Shown here: positions 7,147 through 14,540 of the stretch, in pieces
Numbering within the stretch: position 1 is the stretch's first letter
Layout: each line of letters opens with the position of its first letter
Made by a program: the position numbers and the translations under genes
The notes under the pieces: model-generated
The model's input: only the letters and a program-made list of their open reading frames with translations
What the model was told of the DNA's origin: nothing
Database searches by the model: none
NCBI GenBank assembly: GCA_023416515.1
Contig: JAEZHP010000075.1
Location: 1-16,543 of the forward strand
Source of the DNA: Pseudomonadota bacterium
GTDB taxonomy: Bacteria > Pseudomonadota > Alphaproteobacteria > Sphingomonadales > Sphingomonadaceae
Direction of reading: 5' to 3'
DNA length: 16,543 nt

Positions 7147-7851
7147 ATGGCCCAGCCGCTCATGCCCCACGCGACCGCCAGCTGGCTGGTCGAGAACACC
7201 GCTCTCACCTTCCAGCAGATCGCGGAATTCTGCGGTCTTCACATCCTGGAAGTGCAGGCGATTGCCGACGATACCGCCGCGACCAAGCTCACCGGCCGCG
7301 ATCCGTTGCGCTCGCAGGAGCTGACCCAGGAAGAGATCGACCGCGGCCAGGCCGACCCGAATTATCGCCTGAAGCTTCAGCGCGAGCCGGACAAGGCGGT
7401 GCGCACCAAGGGCCCGCGCTACACTCCGGTGTCGAAGCGCCAGGACAAGCCCGACGGAGTGGCCTGGCTGATCCGCAACCATCCGGAGCTCTCGGACGGA
7501 GCGATCGGCAAGCTGATCGGAACGACCCGTTCGACGATCCAGGCGATCCGCGAGCGGAGCCACTGGAACATCGCCAACATCCAGCCCAAGGACCCGGTCA
7601 CGCTCGGCCTGACCAGCCAGCGCGAGCTCGACGCCGCGGTCGCCAAGGCCGCCAAGCAGGCCGGCCTGGAAGCCGCTCCGCAGGATCCGCGAATCCAGCA
7701 GGACCGTGAGGCGTTGATCGAAGAGCTTCGCGCCCAGCGCGAGGCGGCTCACCGCGAGGCCGAGGTCACTCTCACTGCCGAGCAGCAGCTGTGGGGCGCC
7801 GGTGACTCGGCCGATGCCGCCCCGGCGAGCGAGGAATCGACCGAGCGCTGA
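7147..7851 (+). CDS. trcR: Cell cycle transcriptional regulator TrcR (DUF1013 family)
   Basis: The 234-residue protein matches the alphaproteobacterial DUF1013 family, named TrcR after Caulobacter work. Residues 11-40 form a first helix-turn-helix-like unit (WLVENTALTFQQIAEFCGL), residues 105-137 a second (VAWLIRNHPELSDGAIGKLI followed by TTRSTIQAI), linked by a conserved charged segment with RDPLRSQELT. Residues 155-215 are alpha-helical, Ala/Glu/Arg-rich and probably coiled-coil, ending in an acidic low-complexity tail. It is expected to bind DNA or RNA polymerase in the cytoplasm and affect cell-cycle gene expression. A strong purine-rich ribosome site (GAGGAGAGGGAGAG) directly precedes the ATG. 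It stands alone, between the terminator upstream and a palindromic repeat downstream. Confidence 0.9.
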   Translation: MAQPLMPHATASWLVENTALTFQQIAEFCGLHILEVQAIADDTAATKLTGRDPLRSQELTQEEIDRGQADPNYRLKLQREPDKAVRTKGPRYTPVSKRQDKPDGVAWLIRNHPELSDGAIGKLIGTTRSTIQAIRERSHWNIANIQPKDPVTLGLTSQRELDAAVAKAAKQAGLEAAPQDPRIQQDREALIEELRAQREAAHREAEVTLTAEQQLWGAGDSADAAPASEESTER

Positions 7852-7880
7852 GGCGCCAGTTCGGTTTCCTCGTGAAACTT

Positions 7881-7949
7881 AGCTTGTCGAGGACCTGACC
7901 TTCTGCTTTGCCGTCGGCATGGAAGAAAAGGTCAGGGCTTCGACAGGCT
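7881..7949. repeat. Degenerate REP-like inverted repeat overlapping the start of the metallo-hydrolase gene
   Basis: Left arm 7881-7902 and the reverse complement of right arm 7928-7949 agree at 19 of 22 positions, around a 25-nt loop. The right arm contains GGCTTCGACAGGCTCAG, close to the CTTCGAC...GCTCAG core of the palindromic repeat at 16472-16543 and typical of dispersed sphingomonad repeats. The start codon of the next gene (7919) lies in the loop, and the right arm encodes residues 4-11 of that protein. Confidence 0.7.
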
Positions 7950-9073
7950 CAGCCGCCCAGAGCGCTGCTGAAGCCGCGCCGCGCAACGGCTCGGCGCCCG
8001 ATATTTCCCTGACCGATTGCGAGCCGACGAGCCATCGCGGCCTCACCTATCCGTGGGGTCACCGAGCGCCTGAGCAGGGCGAACTGATAGAGATCGCCCC
8101 GGGCGTGGGCTGGGCTCGGCTGCCAGTGCCGGGATCGCTCAAGCATATCAACATCTGGGCGCTCGACGATGGCGAGCCAGGATCAGGCGGAGTCGCGCTG
8201 GTCGACACTGGGCTCAACATTCCGGTGGCTCGCGAGGCTTGGGAGGAGTTGCTCGCCGGGCCGCTCGCGGGCCGCACCGTCACGCGGGTCATCTGCACCC
8301 ATTTCCACCCGGACCATATCGGCCTCGCCGGCTGGCTGTGCGAGCGTTTCGGAGTGCGTTTGTGGATGACCCGGGGCGAGTGGCTGTTTGCCCGGATGCT
8401 TACGCTCGACGTGCGCGAGACTCCGCCGCCCGAGGCCCCGGCCTATCAGCGCGCGGCCGGGTGGAGCGAGGAGCGGATCGAGAAGGAGACCGCCAAGGGC
8501 TGGGGCCGGTTCGCCTCCGCCGTGAGCCCGGTGCCTGTCAGCATCGTCCGGATGCAGGACGGCGACGTCATCCCGATCGGCGGCCGCAACTGGCGTGTCG
8601 TCACCGGAAGCGGCCATTCGCCCGAACATGCCTGCCTGGTCGATGACGAAGGCCGCCTGATGATCGCCGGGGACCAGGTTCTTCCGCGGATCACGTCGAA
8701 CGTGTCGTTGAGCCTCAGCGAGCCGGAGGGCGACCCGCTCGGCGACTGGCTCGCGAGCATCGACAAACTGAAGGCGCTCGACCCCGGGCTTCTCGTCCTG
8801 CCCTCGCATGGAGAGCCGTTCACCGGTCTTCAAGCCCGCCTCGACGTCCTCGCCAAGGGGCATCACGGCCGTCTCGACGCCCTGGTCAAGCGGCTCGCCG
8901 AACCCAAGCGCGCGGTCGATTGCTTCCCCATCCTTTTCGGCCGGGCGATCGACGACAGCGTCTACGGGCTCGCAACCGGGGAAGCCCTGGCCCATCTGCG
9001 CCACCTCGAGGTGACCGGAAGGGCATCAAAAGAGGTCCGCGACGGCGTGTTCTGGTACCGCGCCGCCGCTTGA
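7919..9073 (+). CDS. Metallo-beta-lactamase-fold hydrolase
   Basis: The 384-residue protein has the zinc-binding core THFHPDH (127-133: His128, His130, Asp132, His133), a further histidine in GSGHSPEH, an aspartate in IAGDQVLP, and the final histidine in LPSHGEPF, in the right order for the MBL superfamily. The last 80 or so residues are helical, resembling the winged-helix tail of LACTB2-like hydrolases. Thioesters, lactones or nucleic acid are all possible substrates; none can be chosen. It has no signal peptide, so it is cytoplasmic. The only usable start, ATG 7919, lacks a ribosome-binding site and lies in the loop of a palindromic repeat; residues 1-25 are low-complexity and appear repeat-derived, with real homology expected from about residue 30 (SLTDCEPTSHRGLTYPWG). 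The frame is open upstream only to 7883. Confidence 0.82.
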   Translation: MEEKVRASTGSAAQSAAEAAPRNGSAPDISLTDCEPTSHRGLTYPWGHRAPEQGELIEIAPGVGWARLPVPGSLKHINIWALDDGEPGSGGVALVDTGLNIPVAREAWEELLAGPLAGRTVTRVICTHFHPDHIGLAGWLCERFGVRLWMTRGEWLFARMLTLDVRETPPPEAPAYQRAAGWSEERIEKETAKGWGRFASAVSPVPVSIVRMQDGDVIPIGGRNWRVVTGSGHSPEHACLVDDEGRLMIAGDQVLPRITSNVSLSLSEPEGDPLGDWLASIDKLKALDPGLLVLPSHGEPFTGLQARLDVLAKGHHGRLDALVKRLAEPKRAVDCFPILFGRAIDDSVYGLATGEALAHLRHLEVTGRASKEVRDGVFWYRAAA

Positions 9074-9107
9074 CCCCTCGGGACCGCGCGGCCAATGCTG
9101 GATCGCG

Positions 9108-9368
9108 ATGCTCGAACCCACGACCCCTGACCAGTCCGCCGTTTCCGAACTCTCGTTCGAGGCCGCCTTGCGCAGGCTCGAGGAGATCGTGCGCAAGCTC
9201 GAGAGCGGCGAGGCGCCGCTGGACGAGGCGATCAACCTCTATGCCGAGGGCGACCGGCTGAAGCAGCAATGCGAGGCGCGGCTGGCCGCGGCTCAGGCGC
9301 GGATCGAGAAGATCACGCTCGGCCGCGACGGCGCGCCTTCGGGGACGGTGCCGTTTGGCGACGGCTGA
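9108..9368 (+). CDS. xseB: Exodeoxyribonuclease VII small subunit
   Basis: The 86-residue protein has the XseB pattern: SFEAALRRLEEIVRKLESGE (residues 16-35), the APLDEAINLYAEG turn and KQQCEARLAAAQARIEKI, a two-helix coiled-coil hairpin. Several copies assemble on XseA to form the nuclease that degrades single-stranded DNA to oligonucleotides. Length is normal for the family (about 80). It begins 34 nt after the metallo-hydrolase stop and ends just before ispA, the usual xseB-ispA pairing. xseA is not in the window. No strong ribosome-binding site is visible. Confidence 0.95.
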   Translation: MLEPTTPDQSAVSELSFEAALRRLEEIVRKLESGEAPLDEAINLYAEGDRLKQQCEARLAAAQARIEKITLGRDGAPSGTVPFGDG

Positions 9369-9375
9369 GCCCCGC

Positions 9376-10275
9376 GTGACCGACGCCCCCGACCGGCTTC
9401 AGCATGCGCGAGAGTCCGTCGCGGCCGACATCGATCGCGCCTTCGACGCGCTGCTGCCGATCCCGCCGGACTCCCGTGCCCGCCTCTACGAGGCGATGCG
9501 CTATGCTGCGATCGGCGGCGGCAAGAGGCTCCGGCCGCTTCTGGTTGTCGCGGCATGCCGGCTGTTCAATGTCGATCATGAGCGGGCGATCCGATCGGCC
9601 CTCGCCGTCGAGTGCATCCACGTCTATTCCCTGATCCACGACGATCTGCCAGCGATGGACAATGACGACCTCCGCCGCGGCAAGCCGACCGTCCATCGCG
9701 CGTTCGACGAGAGCACCGCGATCCTCGCCGGCGACTCGCTTTACGCGCTGGCCTTCGAGCTGCTCGCCGACGAGTCGACCCATGAGGACCCGTTCGTTCG
9801 CACCCAGTTGATCGCCGAGCTGGCGAAAGCGTCCGGACCGACGGGAATGGCCGGCGGCCAGATGATGGACCTCGAGGCCGAGGGAAGCGAACTCGACCTT
9901 GGCGGAGTGACCCGGCTCCAGCAGCTCAAGACCGGGGCTTTGATCGGCTGGTGCCTCGAGGCGGCGGCGATCATGGGGCGGGTGCCGGCGGAGGGCCGAA
10001 CCGGCCTCCGCGGCTATGCCCGCGATCTCGGCCTCGCCTTCCAGATCGCCGACGACCTGCTCGACGTCGAAGGCGAGGAGGAGCGCACCGGCAAGCGAGT
10101 GCGCAAGGATGGGGAGGCGGGCAAGGAGACGTTCGTGTCGCTGCTCGGGGCGGAGCGCGCGCGCCAACAGGCCGATCTGCTCGTCGAACAGGCGATCGAC
10201 CACCTCCATAGCTTCGGCGAGGAAGCCGAGCTTCTGCGCGACATCGCCCGCTTCGCAGTCGCGCGCGACCACTAA
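9376..10275 (+). CDS. ispA: Farnesyl diphosphate synthase (short-chain polyprenyl synthase)
   Basis: IspA condenses DMAPP or GPP with IPP to make farnesyl diphosphate for quinones, undecaprenyl carriers and, here probably, carotenoids. The sequence has GGGKRLRP (47-54), the first aspartate-rich motif DDLPAMD (89-95) with the DDX4D spacing of bacterial FPP synthases, preceded by YSLIH with an aromatic residue at position -5, GGQMMD (160-165), and the second motif DDLLD (226-230). From GTG 9376 the protein is 299 residues, the length of E. coli IspA, and starts 7 nt after the xseB stop. A TTG at 9355, overlapping xseB, is an alternative that adds seven residues. A dxs gene, frequent downstream, is absent; coaD follows 15 nt later, so they may share a transcript. 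Confidence 0.93.
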   Translation: MTDAPDRLQHARESVAADIDRAFDALLPIPPDSRARLYEAMRYAAIGGGKRLRPLLVVAACRLFNVDHERAIRSALAVECIHVYSLIHDDLPAMDNDDLRRGKPTVHRAFDESTAILAGDSLYALAFELLADESTHEDPFVRTQLIAELAKASGPTGMAGGQMMDLEAEGSELDLGGVTRLQQLKTGALIGWCLEAAAIMGRVPAEGRTGLRGYARDLGLAFQIADDLLDVEGEEERTGKRVRKDGEAGKETFVSLLGAERARQQADLLVEQAIDHLHSFGEEAELLRDIARFAVARDH

Positions 10276-10290
10276 GAAAGGAGCAGGGGG

Positions 10291-10818
10291 ATGGCCAGGA
10301 CGGGAGTCTATCCGGGAAGTTTCGACCCGATCACGCTCGGGCACATGGACATCATCCGGCGTGCCGCTCACCTGGTGGACCGGCTGGTCATCGGGGTGAC
10401 GACGAATGCGTCGAAATCGCCGATGTTCACTCTCGATGAGCGGCTCGCGATGGTTCGGAGCGAGGTCGACGGGATCGTCGACGGAGTCGACGGCGCGGCG
10501 ACTGAGATCGAGGTGGTGGCCTTCGACTCGCTGCTCATGCACTTCGCCGAGCGCCAGGGCGCGAGCATCATCATCCGCGGCCTGCGCGCCGTCGCCGACT
10601 TCGAATATGAATATCAAATGGCGGGCATGAACCAGCAATTGAACGACGATATCGAGACCGTCTTCCTGATGGCGGACGTTGCGCTCCAGCCGATCGCGTC
10701 ACGTCTGGTTAAGGAGATCGCGCTCTATGGCGGTGACATCAGCCGCTTCGTCACCCCGAGCGTCGCCGATCAGGTGCGCGCGCGTGTGGAACGGATCGGC
10801 CGAACGGTTGAGCGCTGA
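10291..10818 (+). CDS. coaD: Phosphopantetheine adenylyltransferase
   Basis: CoaD transfers AMP from ATP to 4'-phosphopantetheine, the penultimate step of coenzyme A synthesis, in the cytoplasm. The 175-residue product shows the nucleotidyltransferase motif YPGSFDPITLGH (7-18, T-x-G-H at the end), IIRGLRAVADFEYEYQMAGMN in the middle, and the C-terminal SRLVKEIALYGGDISRFV in place of the ISSS-type motif. Length is slightly above the usual 160-170 because of the DGIVDGVDGA stretch. AAAGGAG at 10277-10283 gives a good ribosome site seven nt before the ATG. The order coaD - cyclophilin - queA is a familiar alphaproteobacterial arrangement. Confidence 0.97.
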   Translation: MARTGVYPGSFDPITLGHMDIIRRAAHLVDRLVIGVTTNASKSPMFTLDERLAMVRSEVDGIVDGVDGAATEIEVVAFDSLLMHFAERQGASIIIRGLRAVADFEYEYQMAGMNQQLNDDIETVFLMADVALQPIASRLVKEIALYGGDISRFVTPSVADQVRARVERIGRTVER

Positions 10819-10836
10819 CGAGCGAACGGCTAATAT
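10808..10836 (+). promoter_or_regulatory. Sigma70-like promoter candidate for the cyclophilin-queA genes
   Basis: TTGAGC (10808-10813) and TAATAT (10831-10836) are separated by 17 nt, close to the consensus in boxes and spacing. The -35 box overlaps the end of coaD and the predicted start of transcription is about 30 nt ahead of the cyclophilin start codon at 10874. TAATAT is unusual in this GC-rich sequence. Prediction by eye only. Confidence 0.45.
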
Positions 10837-10873
10837 GCCGTCTCTCAATGAGAATCGGGTGGGATCGGAATAG

Positions 10874-11674
10874 ATGAAGCGTTTCAAGATGTTGGCTGCC
10901 GCCGTGTTGGCCATGGTGGTGGCCGGTCCGGCCCTTGCTCAAGGCGGCCAGGGACAGCGCCCGCGCCGTGCGCCCGAGCCGGTGAACACCGTTGCTCCGA
11001 TCTTCATCGCCCCGACGGTCCATAACGCCAGCAGCACGCCGGCCCTCCAGCCCGAGAATACCTGGATCCTCGACCTGTCCAACGGCGGGCGGGTGGCGAT
11101 CCAGCTTCGCCCGGACGCGGCGCCCAACCATGTCGAGCGGATAAAGGCGCTCACCCGAAGCGGCTTCTACAACGGCCTCAGCTTTCACCGGGTGATCGAA
11201 GGCTTCATGGCCCAGGGCGGCGACCCCGCCGGCAACGGCTCGGGCGAGTCGACGCTTCCGGACCTCAACGCCGAGTTCAACGATCTGCCGCATCTTCGCG
11301 GCGCCGTGGCCATGGCGCGCACCCAGGACCCGAACAGCGCCAACAGCCAGTTCTACATCATGTTCGTGCCGCGCCTTTCGATGGACCGCGAATATACCGT
11401 GTTCGGCCGGGTCGTCTCGGGCATGGACGTGGTCGACCGGATCACCCGCGGCGAGCCGCCGGCGCAGCCGACCCGAATTGTCCGTGCCTCGATCGGAAGC
11501 GACAACGTGCCGCCGCCGACCGCCGCCGAGATCGCGGCTGCCAACACGCCGCCGCCTGCGCCGGCCTCCGGCAACGGCCTCACGGTGATGAACGTGCCGT
11601 CGCTGACCGGCAGCCCGACCCAGCGCCGGCAGACTCCGCCGCAGGCCCCGGGAACGACGACTCCGCAAAACTGA
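10874..11674 (+). CDS. Exported cyclophilin-type peptidyl-prolyl isomerase
   Basis: The first 22 residues form a typical signal peptide (KRFK, a hydrophobic stretch, ALA-Q), so the mature protein is periplasmic. The cyclophilin domain spans about residues 62-195 with SFHRVIEGFMAQGGD (103-117, catalytic Arg106), NSQFYIMF (157-164) and EYTVFGRVVSGMDVV (173-187). It catalyses cis-trans isomerisation of prolyl bonds during folding of envelope proteins. The linker (24-60) and a Pro/Thr/Gln-rich tail (about 214-266) are low-complexity additions not found in minimal cyclophilins. It is followed by queA 3 nt after its stop codon, so the two are certainly co-transcribed. A sigma70-like promoter lies upstream. 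Confidence 0.93.
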   Translation: MKRFKMLAAAVLAMVVAGPALAQGGQGQRPRRAPEPVNTVAPIFIAPTVHNASSTPALQPENTWILDLSNGGRVAIQLRPDAAPNHVERIKALTRSGFYNGLSFHRVIEGFMAQGGDPAGNGSGESTLPDLNAEFNDLPHLRGAVAMARTQDPNSANSQFYIMFVPRLSMDREYTVFGRVVSGMDVVDRITRGEPPAQPTRIVRASIGSDNVPPPTAAEIAAANTPPPAPASGNGLTVMNVPSLTGSPTQRRQTPPQAPGTTTPQN

Positions 11675-11677
11675 TCG

Positions 11678-12700
11678 GTGCGCGTCGACCTTTTCGACTT
11701 CGACCTGCCCACCGACCGGATCGCGCTTCGGCCCGCCGAACCGCGCGACAGCGCTCGGCTGCTGGCGGTTGGGGAGGGTCTGCAGGACCATTTGGTGAGC
11801 GACCTGCCGTCGCTGCTCCGGCCCGGCGACCTGCTCGTGTTCAACGACACCAGGGTCATCCCCGCCCAGCTCGAGGGCAGGCGCGGTGACGCCAGCATCG
11901 GAGCCACGCTCCATAAGCGCGAGGGCCTTCGCGAGTGGCGCGCCTTCCTTCGCAATGCGCGGAGGGTGCGGGACGGCGATGTCATAGACTTCGGCAACGG
12001 CGTTCACGCGACCGCGGTGGACAAAAGCGGGGACGGCTCGGCGCTGCTCTGTTTCCACGGCGAAGAGCCCGTCGAGCTTCTGCTCGAGCGCGCGGGAACC
12101 ATGCCGCTGCCGCCCTATATCGCGTCGAAGCGCCCAACCGACGATCGCGACCACTCCGATTACCAGACCATGTTCGCGCGCGAGGCAGGGGCCGTCGCTG
12201 CGCCGACCGCGGCTCTTCATTTTACGCCCGAGTTGATGGCGGCGCTGGCTGGGGCCGGGATCGAGCATGTCACGCTCACCCTTCACGTCGGCGCGGGGAC
12301 ATTCCTTCCAGTCAAGGCCGAGGACACCGAGCATCACGTGATGCACAGCGAATGGGGCCGGATCGACTCCGCCACCGCCGACCGGCTCAACCAGGTCCGC
12401 GCGCGCGGAGCCCGAGTGATCGCGGTCGGAACGACGTCGCTACGGCTGCTCGAGAGCGCCGCGGGCGAGGACGGGCAGGTGCGCGCGTTCGAGGGCGACA
12501 CCGCCATCTTCATCACGCCGGGCTACCGGTTCCGGGCGGTCGACGGGCTCGTCACCAACTTCCACCTGCCGCGATCGACTCTGTTCATGCTGGTTTCAGC
12601 ACTGATGGGCAGAGAAAGGATGTTGGAAGCCTATGCTCATGCGATCGCTCGCGGCTATCGCTTCTACTCCTATGGCGATGCGAGCCTGCTGCTGCCATAG
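11678..12700 (+). CDS. queA: S-adenosylmethionine:tRNA ribosyltransferase-isomerase
   Basis: QueA moves the ribosyl part of SAM onto 7-aminomethyl-7-deazaguanine in tRNA to make epoxyqueuosine at the wobble position. The 340-residue product begins VDLFDFDLPTDRIALRP and carries DLLVFNDTRVIPA (51-63), LPPYI (144-148), GAVAAPTAALHF (171-182), HVGAGTFLPV (203-212) and TNFHLPRSTLFMLVSAL, all QueA signatures; length is normal. It starts at GTG 11678, three bases beyond the cyclophilin stop, and no alternative Met lies nearby. tgt, the usual downstream partner, is not in the window; a Sel1-repeat gene follows instead. Confidence 0.96.
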   Translation: MRVDLFDFDLPTDRIALRPAEPRDSARLLAVGEGLQDHLVSDLPSLLRPGDLLVFNDTRVIPAQLEGRRGDASIGATLHKREGLREWRAFLRNARRVRDGDVIDFGNGVHATAVDKSGDGSALLCFHGEEPVELLLERAGTMPLPPYIASKRPTDDRDHSDYQTMFAREAGAVAAPTAALHFTPELMAALAGAGIEHVTLTLHVGAGTFLPVKAEDTEHHVMHSEWGRIDSATADRLNQVRARGARVIAVGTTSLRLLESAAGEDGQVRAFEGDTAIFITPGYRFRAVDGLVTNFHLPRSTLFMLVSALMGRERMLEAYAHAIARGYRFYSYGDASLLLP

Positions 12701-12724
12701 GTTGAGATTGCTTGAGGAGTGACG

Positions 12725-13432
12725 ATGCTTCGGACCTTCCTGGTCGCGCTCAGTCTGGCCACGGCGTCCGCGGCGGCCGCGTCCCCCGCCACCGACGAGG
12801 CTCGGCGCATGCTCGCCCAGGGGCAGGAGGCGCAGGCGTTCGAACGGGTGGAAGCCGCGGCGCGGCGCGGCGACGACGATGCAGTCGCCCTCCTCGGTTG
12901 GTTCTACGACACCGGTCGCCACGTCCAGCAGGATTATGCCCGAGCGGCGGAATATTATCGGCGTGTCGTGCGAGACAATCCGAGCGTCCAGTGGCGCCTG
13001 GGAGTCATGTACGACCTGGGACAAGGCGTGCCCGAGAATCCGGGCGAAGCGCTTCGGCTGTTCCGGCAGGCGGCGGGCAACAACGACGTCAACGCCCATG
13101 TCAGCCTCGGCGTGATGTACGCCAACGGCAGGGGTGTAAGCCCGGATTACGTCCAGGCGATGCGCTCCTACAGGCGCGCGGCGGAGCTTGGCAGCGGCGC
13201 CGGTTTCCTCGGCGTCGGGCTGCTCTACCAGCACGGCCTTGGCGTTACCCCCTCACCCAACGAGGCCGCGGCGTGGTTCCTTGCCGCCCAGGCGCTTCGC
13301 GACACCCGAGCGCCCGATGCGCTCGCCGCCCTCGATCTGCCGCAGCAGCAGATGCAAGCCGCGATCAGCCGCGCAAACCAGCTTCTTCAAAGCTATCGCC
13401 GCCGTGAGCGGGTTGCCGCTCCCGGCCGCTGA
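12725..13432 (+). CDS. Exported Sel1-like repeat (tetratricopeptide-type) protein
   Basis: The 235-residue protein starts with a signal peptide (LRTFLVALSLATASAAAAS, cleavage near residue 19) and then holds about four Sel1-like repeats at roughly 52-86, 87-121, 122-157 and 158-193, each with the pattern A...LG..Y..G.GV..D...A..Y.RAA. Sel1 repeats form an alpha-solenoid for protein-protein contacts; here in the periplasm, possibly in envelope stress or signalling. The specific partner is unknown. ATG 12725 is chosen over GTG 12719 because GAGGAG (12714-12719) sits five bases upstream of the ATG and overlaps the GTG. It is 24 nt downstream of queA and may be co-transcribed. Confidence 0.85.
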   Translation: MLRTFLVALSLATASAAAASPATDEARRMLAQGQEAQAFERVEAAARRGDDDAVALLGWFYDTGRHVQQDYARAAEYYRRVVRDNPSVQWRLGVMYDLGQGVPENPGEALRLFRQAAGNNDVNAHVSLGVMYANGRGVSPDYVQAMRSYRRAAELGSGAGFLGVGLLYQHGLGVTPSPNEAAAWFLAAQALRDTRAPDALAALDLPQQQMQAAISRANQLLQSYRRRERVAAPGR

Positions 13433-13459
13433 GCCGCCCTCCTTTCCAAAGGAAACATC

Positions 13460-13966
13460 TTGCCAATTCTGCTCAGCCTCGCCGCGTTGATCGCGACAGC
13501 GCAGCCCCAGGCTCCGGTCCAGGTCGGGCCGGGCGAGCGTCCCCAGGGAGTGAGCGCTGTGCCGATCAGCGAGACAGCGGAGCCCGTCGGCCTCGCCATC
13601 GCCGCCTTCGACGCGGACCATGACGGCCGGACCACGCGGGCGGAGCTCAATGAGGCCATCCTGCGCAGCTTCGTCGCCGCCGAACGCGATGGTGACGGAA
13701 TGCTCGGCTATATCGAATATTCGGGCTGGGCGACGATCTGGCTGGGAAGCGCGACGGCCTTGCCTGGGCCTTTCGCGATCGACGTGGACGGCGACGACCG
13801 AATCTCGCGAGAGGAATTGCTGGCCGAATTCGGTCGGCACTTCGTGCGGCTGGATCGCGATTCCGACGGCTCGATCAGCCACGCCGAGCTGCTGACGGTC
13901 AGCCAGCCGCGAATGCCCCCGCTTCCGCGCGAGCGCAGGCTGCAACGGCCGCCCACGGAACGCTGA
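13460..13966 (+). CDS. Exported EF-hand calcium-binding protein
   Basis: Starting at TTG 13460, with AAAGGA six nt upstream, the 168-residue protein has a short hydrophobic leader (PILLSLAALIATAQ) and four EF-hand loops: 51-62 (DADHDGRTTRAE, canonical), 75-86 (begins with Glu rather than Asp), 108-119 (Asp in place of the central Gly) and 132-143 (DRDSDGSISHAE, canonical). It should bind calcium in the periplasm or outside the cell; two canonical loops suggest at least two strong sites. The leader lacks the usual N-terminal positive charges, so the true start or export route is a little uncertain. The C-terminus is Pro/Arg-rich. It follows the Sel1 gene by 27 nt. Function beyond calcium binding is unknown. 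Confidence 0.85.
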   Translation: MPILLSLAALIATAQPQAPVQVGPGERPQGVSAVPISETAEPVGLAIAAFDADHDGRTTRAELNEAILRSFVAAERDGDGMLGYIEYSGWATIWLGSATALPGPFAIDVDGDDRISREELLAEFGRHFVRLDRDSDGSISHAELLTVSQPRMPPLPRERRLQRPPTER

Positions 13967-14021
13967 GCCAGCCTCCAGCAAGGGTCTTTCACCAAACGCG
14001 GCTCTTCCCTACGTTCGTTGC

Positions 14022-14540
14022 GTGACCAAGAAGGGCCTTTTCGACAGTCTGCGCGACTTCTTCGCGAGTCCGCCGCCGGCGCCCGGGCCGGCCGTCGAGG
14101 ACGTTCCCGACGATATCTGGCAAAGCCCGGAATCGCGGCGCCGCGAGGAGAAGCTGACGGCCGAGTGGCGGGAGAGGCTTCCAACCTCGTCCTGGGAGCG
14201 GGTGGTGGTGATCCGCGACCAGATCGGCGAGCTCGAGCGGGCCGCCGGGGCTCGAAAGATGCAAGTCGAGCTCGACGAGCTCGGACGCATCAAGGCGACC
14301 CATCTGCCGACCTTGCTCAAATCCTATATCGAGATTCCGCCCGAGCACCGGGCCGAGGTGTTTCGCGAGACCGGCAAGTCGGCGAGTTTCCTGTTGAACG
14401 AGAGCCTGGACAAGCTGATCGCGCGTCTGCGCGAAATCGGCAGCCAGCTCGCCAAGGGCAATATCAACAAGTTCGCGGAAAATATCCGCTTCGTGGACCT
14501 CTATTACGACCAGTCCAAGGACCCGTTCGGGCCGGTCTAA
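14022..14540 (+). CDS. Uncharacterised cytoplasmic protein (172 aa)
   Basis: Not recognised with confidence. GTG 14022 opens a 172-residue protein: an N-terminal amphipathic start (KKGLFDSLRDFFASPP), a proline-rich linker, an acidic segment with DDIWQSPESRRREEKL, and from about residue 60 a largely helical domain with VVVIRDQIGELERAAG, SYIEIPPEHRAEVF and SASFLLNESLDKLIARLREI, ending in FVDLYYDQSKDPFGPV. No signal peptide or membrane helix is seen. The helical segment with a central PPEH turn faintly recalls XpaC-type proteins that accompany TelA in tellurite-resistance clusters, but this is speculative. It converges on the C-C bond lyase gene, the stops overlapping by 4 nt. No Shine-Dalgarno site is obvious. 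Confidence 0.75.
   Translation: MTKKGLFDSLRDFFASPPPAPGPAVEDVPDDIWQSPESRRREEKLTAEWRERLPTSSWERVVVIRDQIGELERAAGARKMQVELDELGRIKATHLPTLLKSYIEIPPEHRAEVFRETGKSASFLLNESLDKLIARLREIGSQLAKGNINKFAENIRFVDLYYDQSKDPFGPV

Noticed and set aside
8010..8100. Later start for the metallo-hydrolase gene to avoid the repeat-encoded leader
   Set aside because: No ATG, GTG or TTG in frame occurs between 7919 and the conserved core, so the leader is retained in the call.
9313..10638. 441-residue minus-strand open frame
   Set aside because: Antisense to ispA and coaD; composition is that of a codon-bias shadow.
10751..12346. 531-residue minus-strand open frame
   Set aside because: Antisense to the cyclophilin and queA genes, with no recognisable motif and shadow-type composition.
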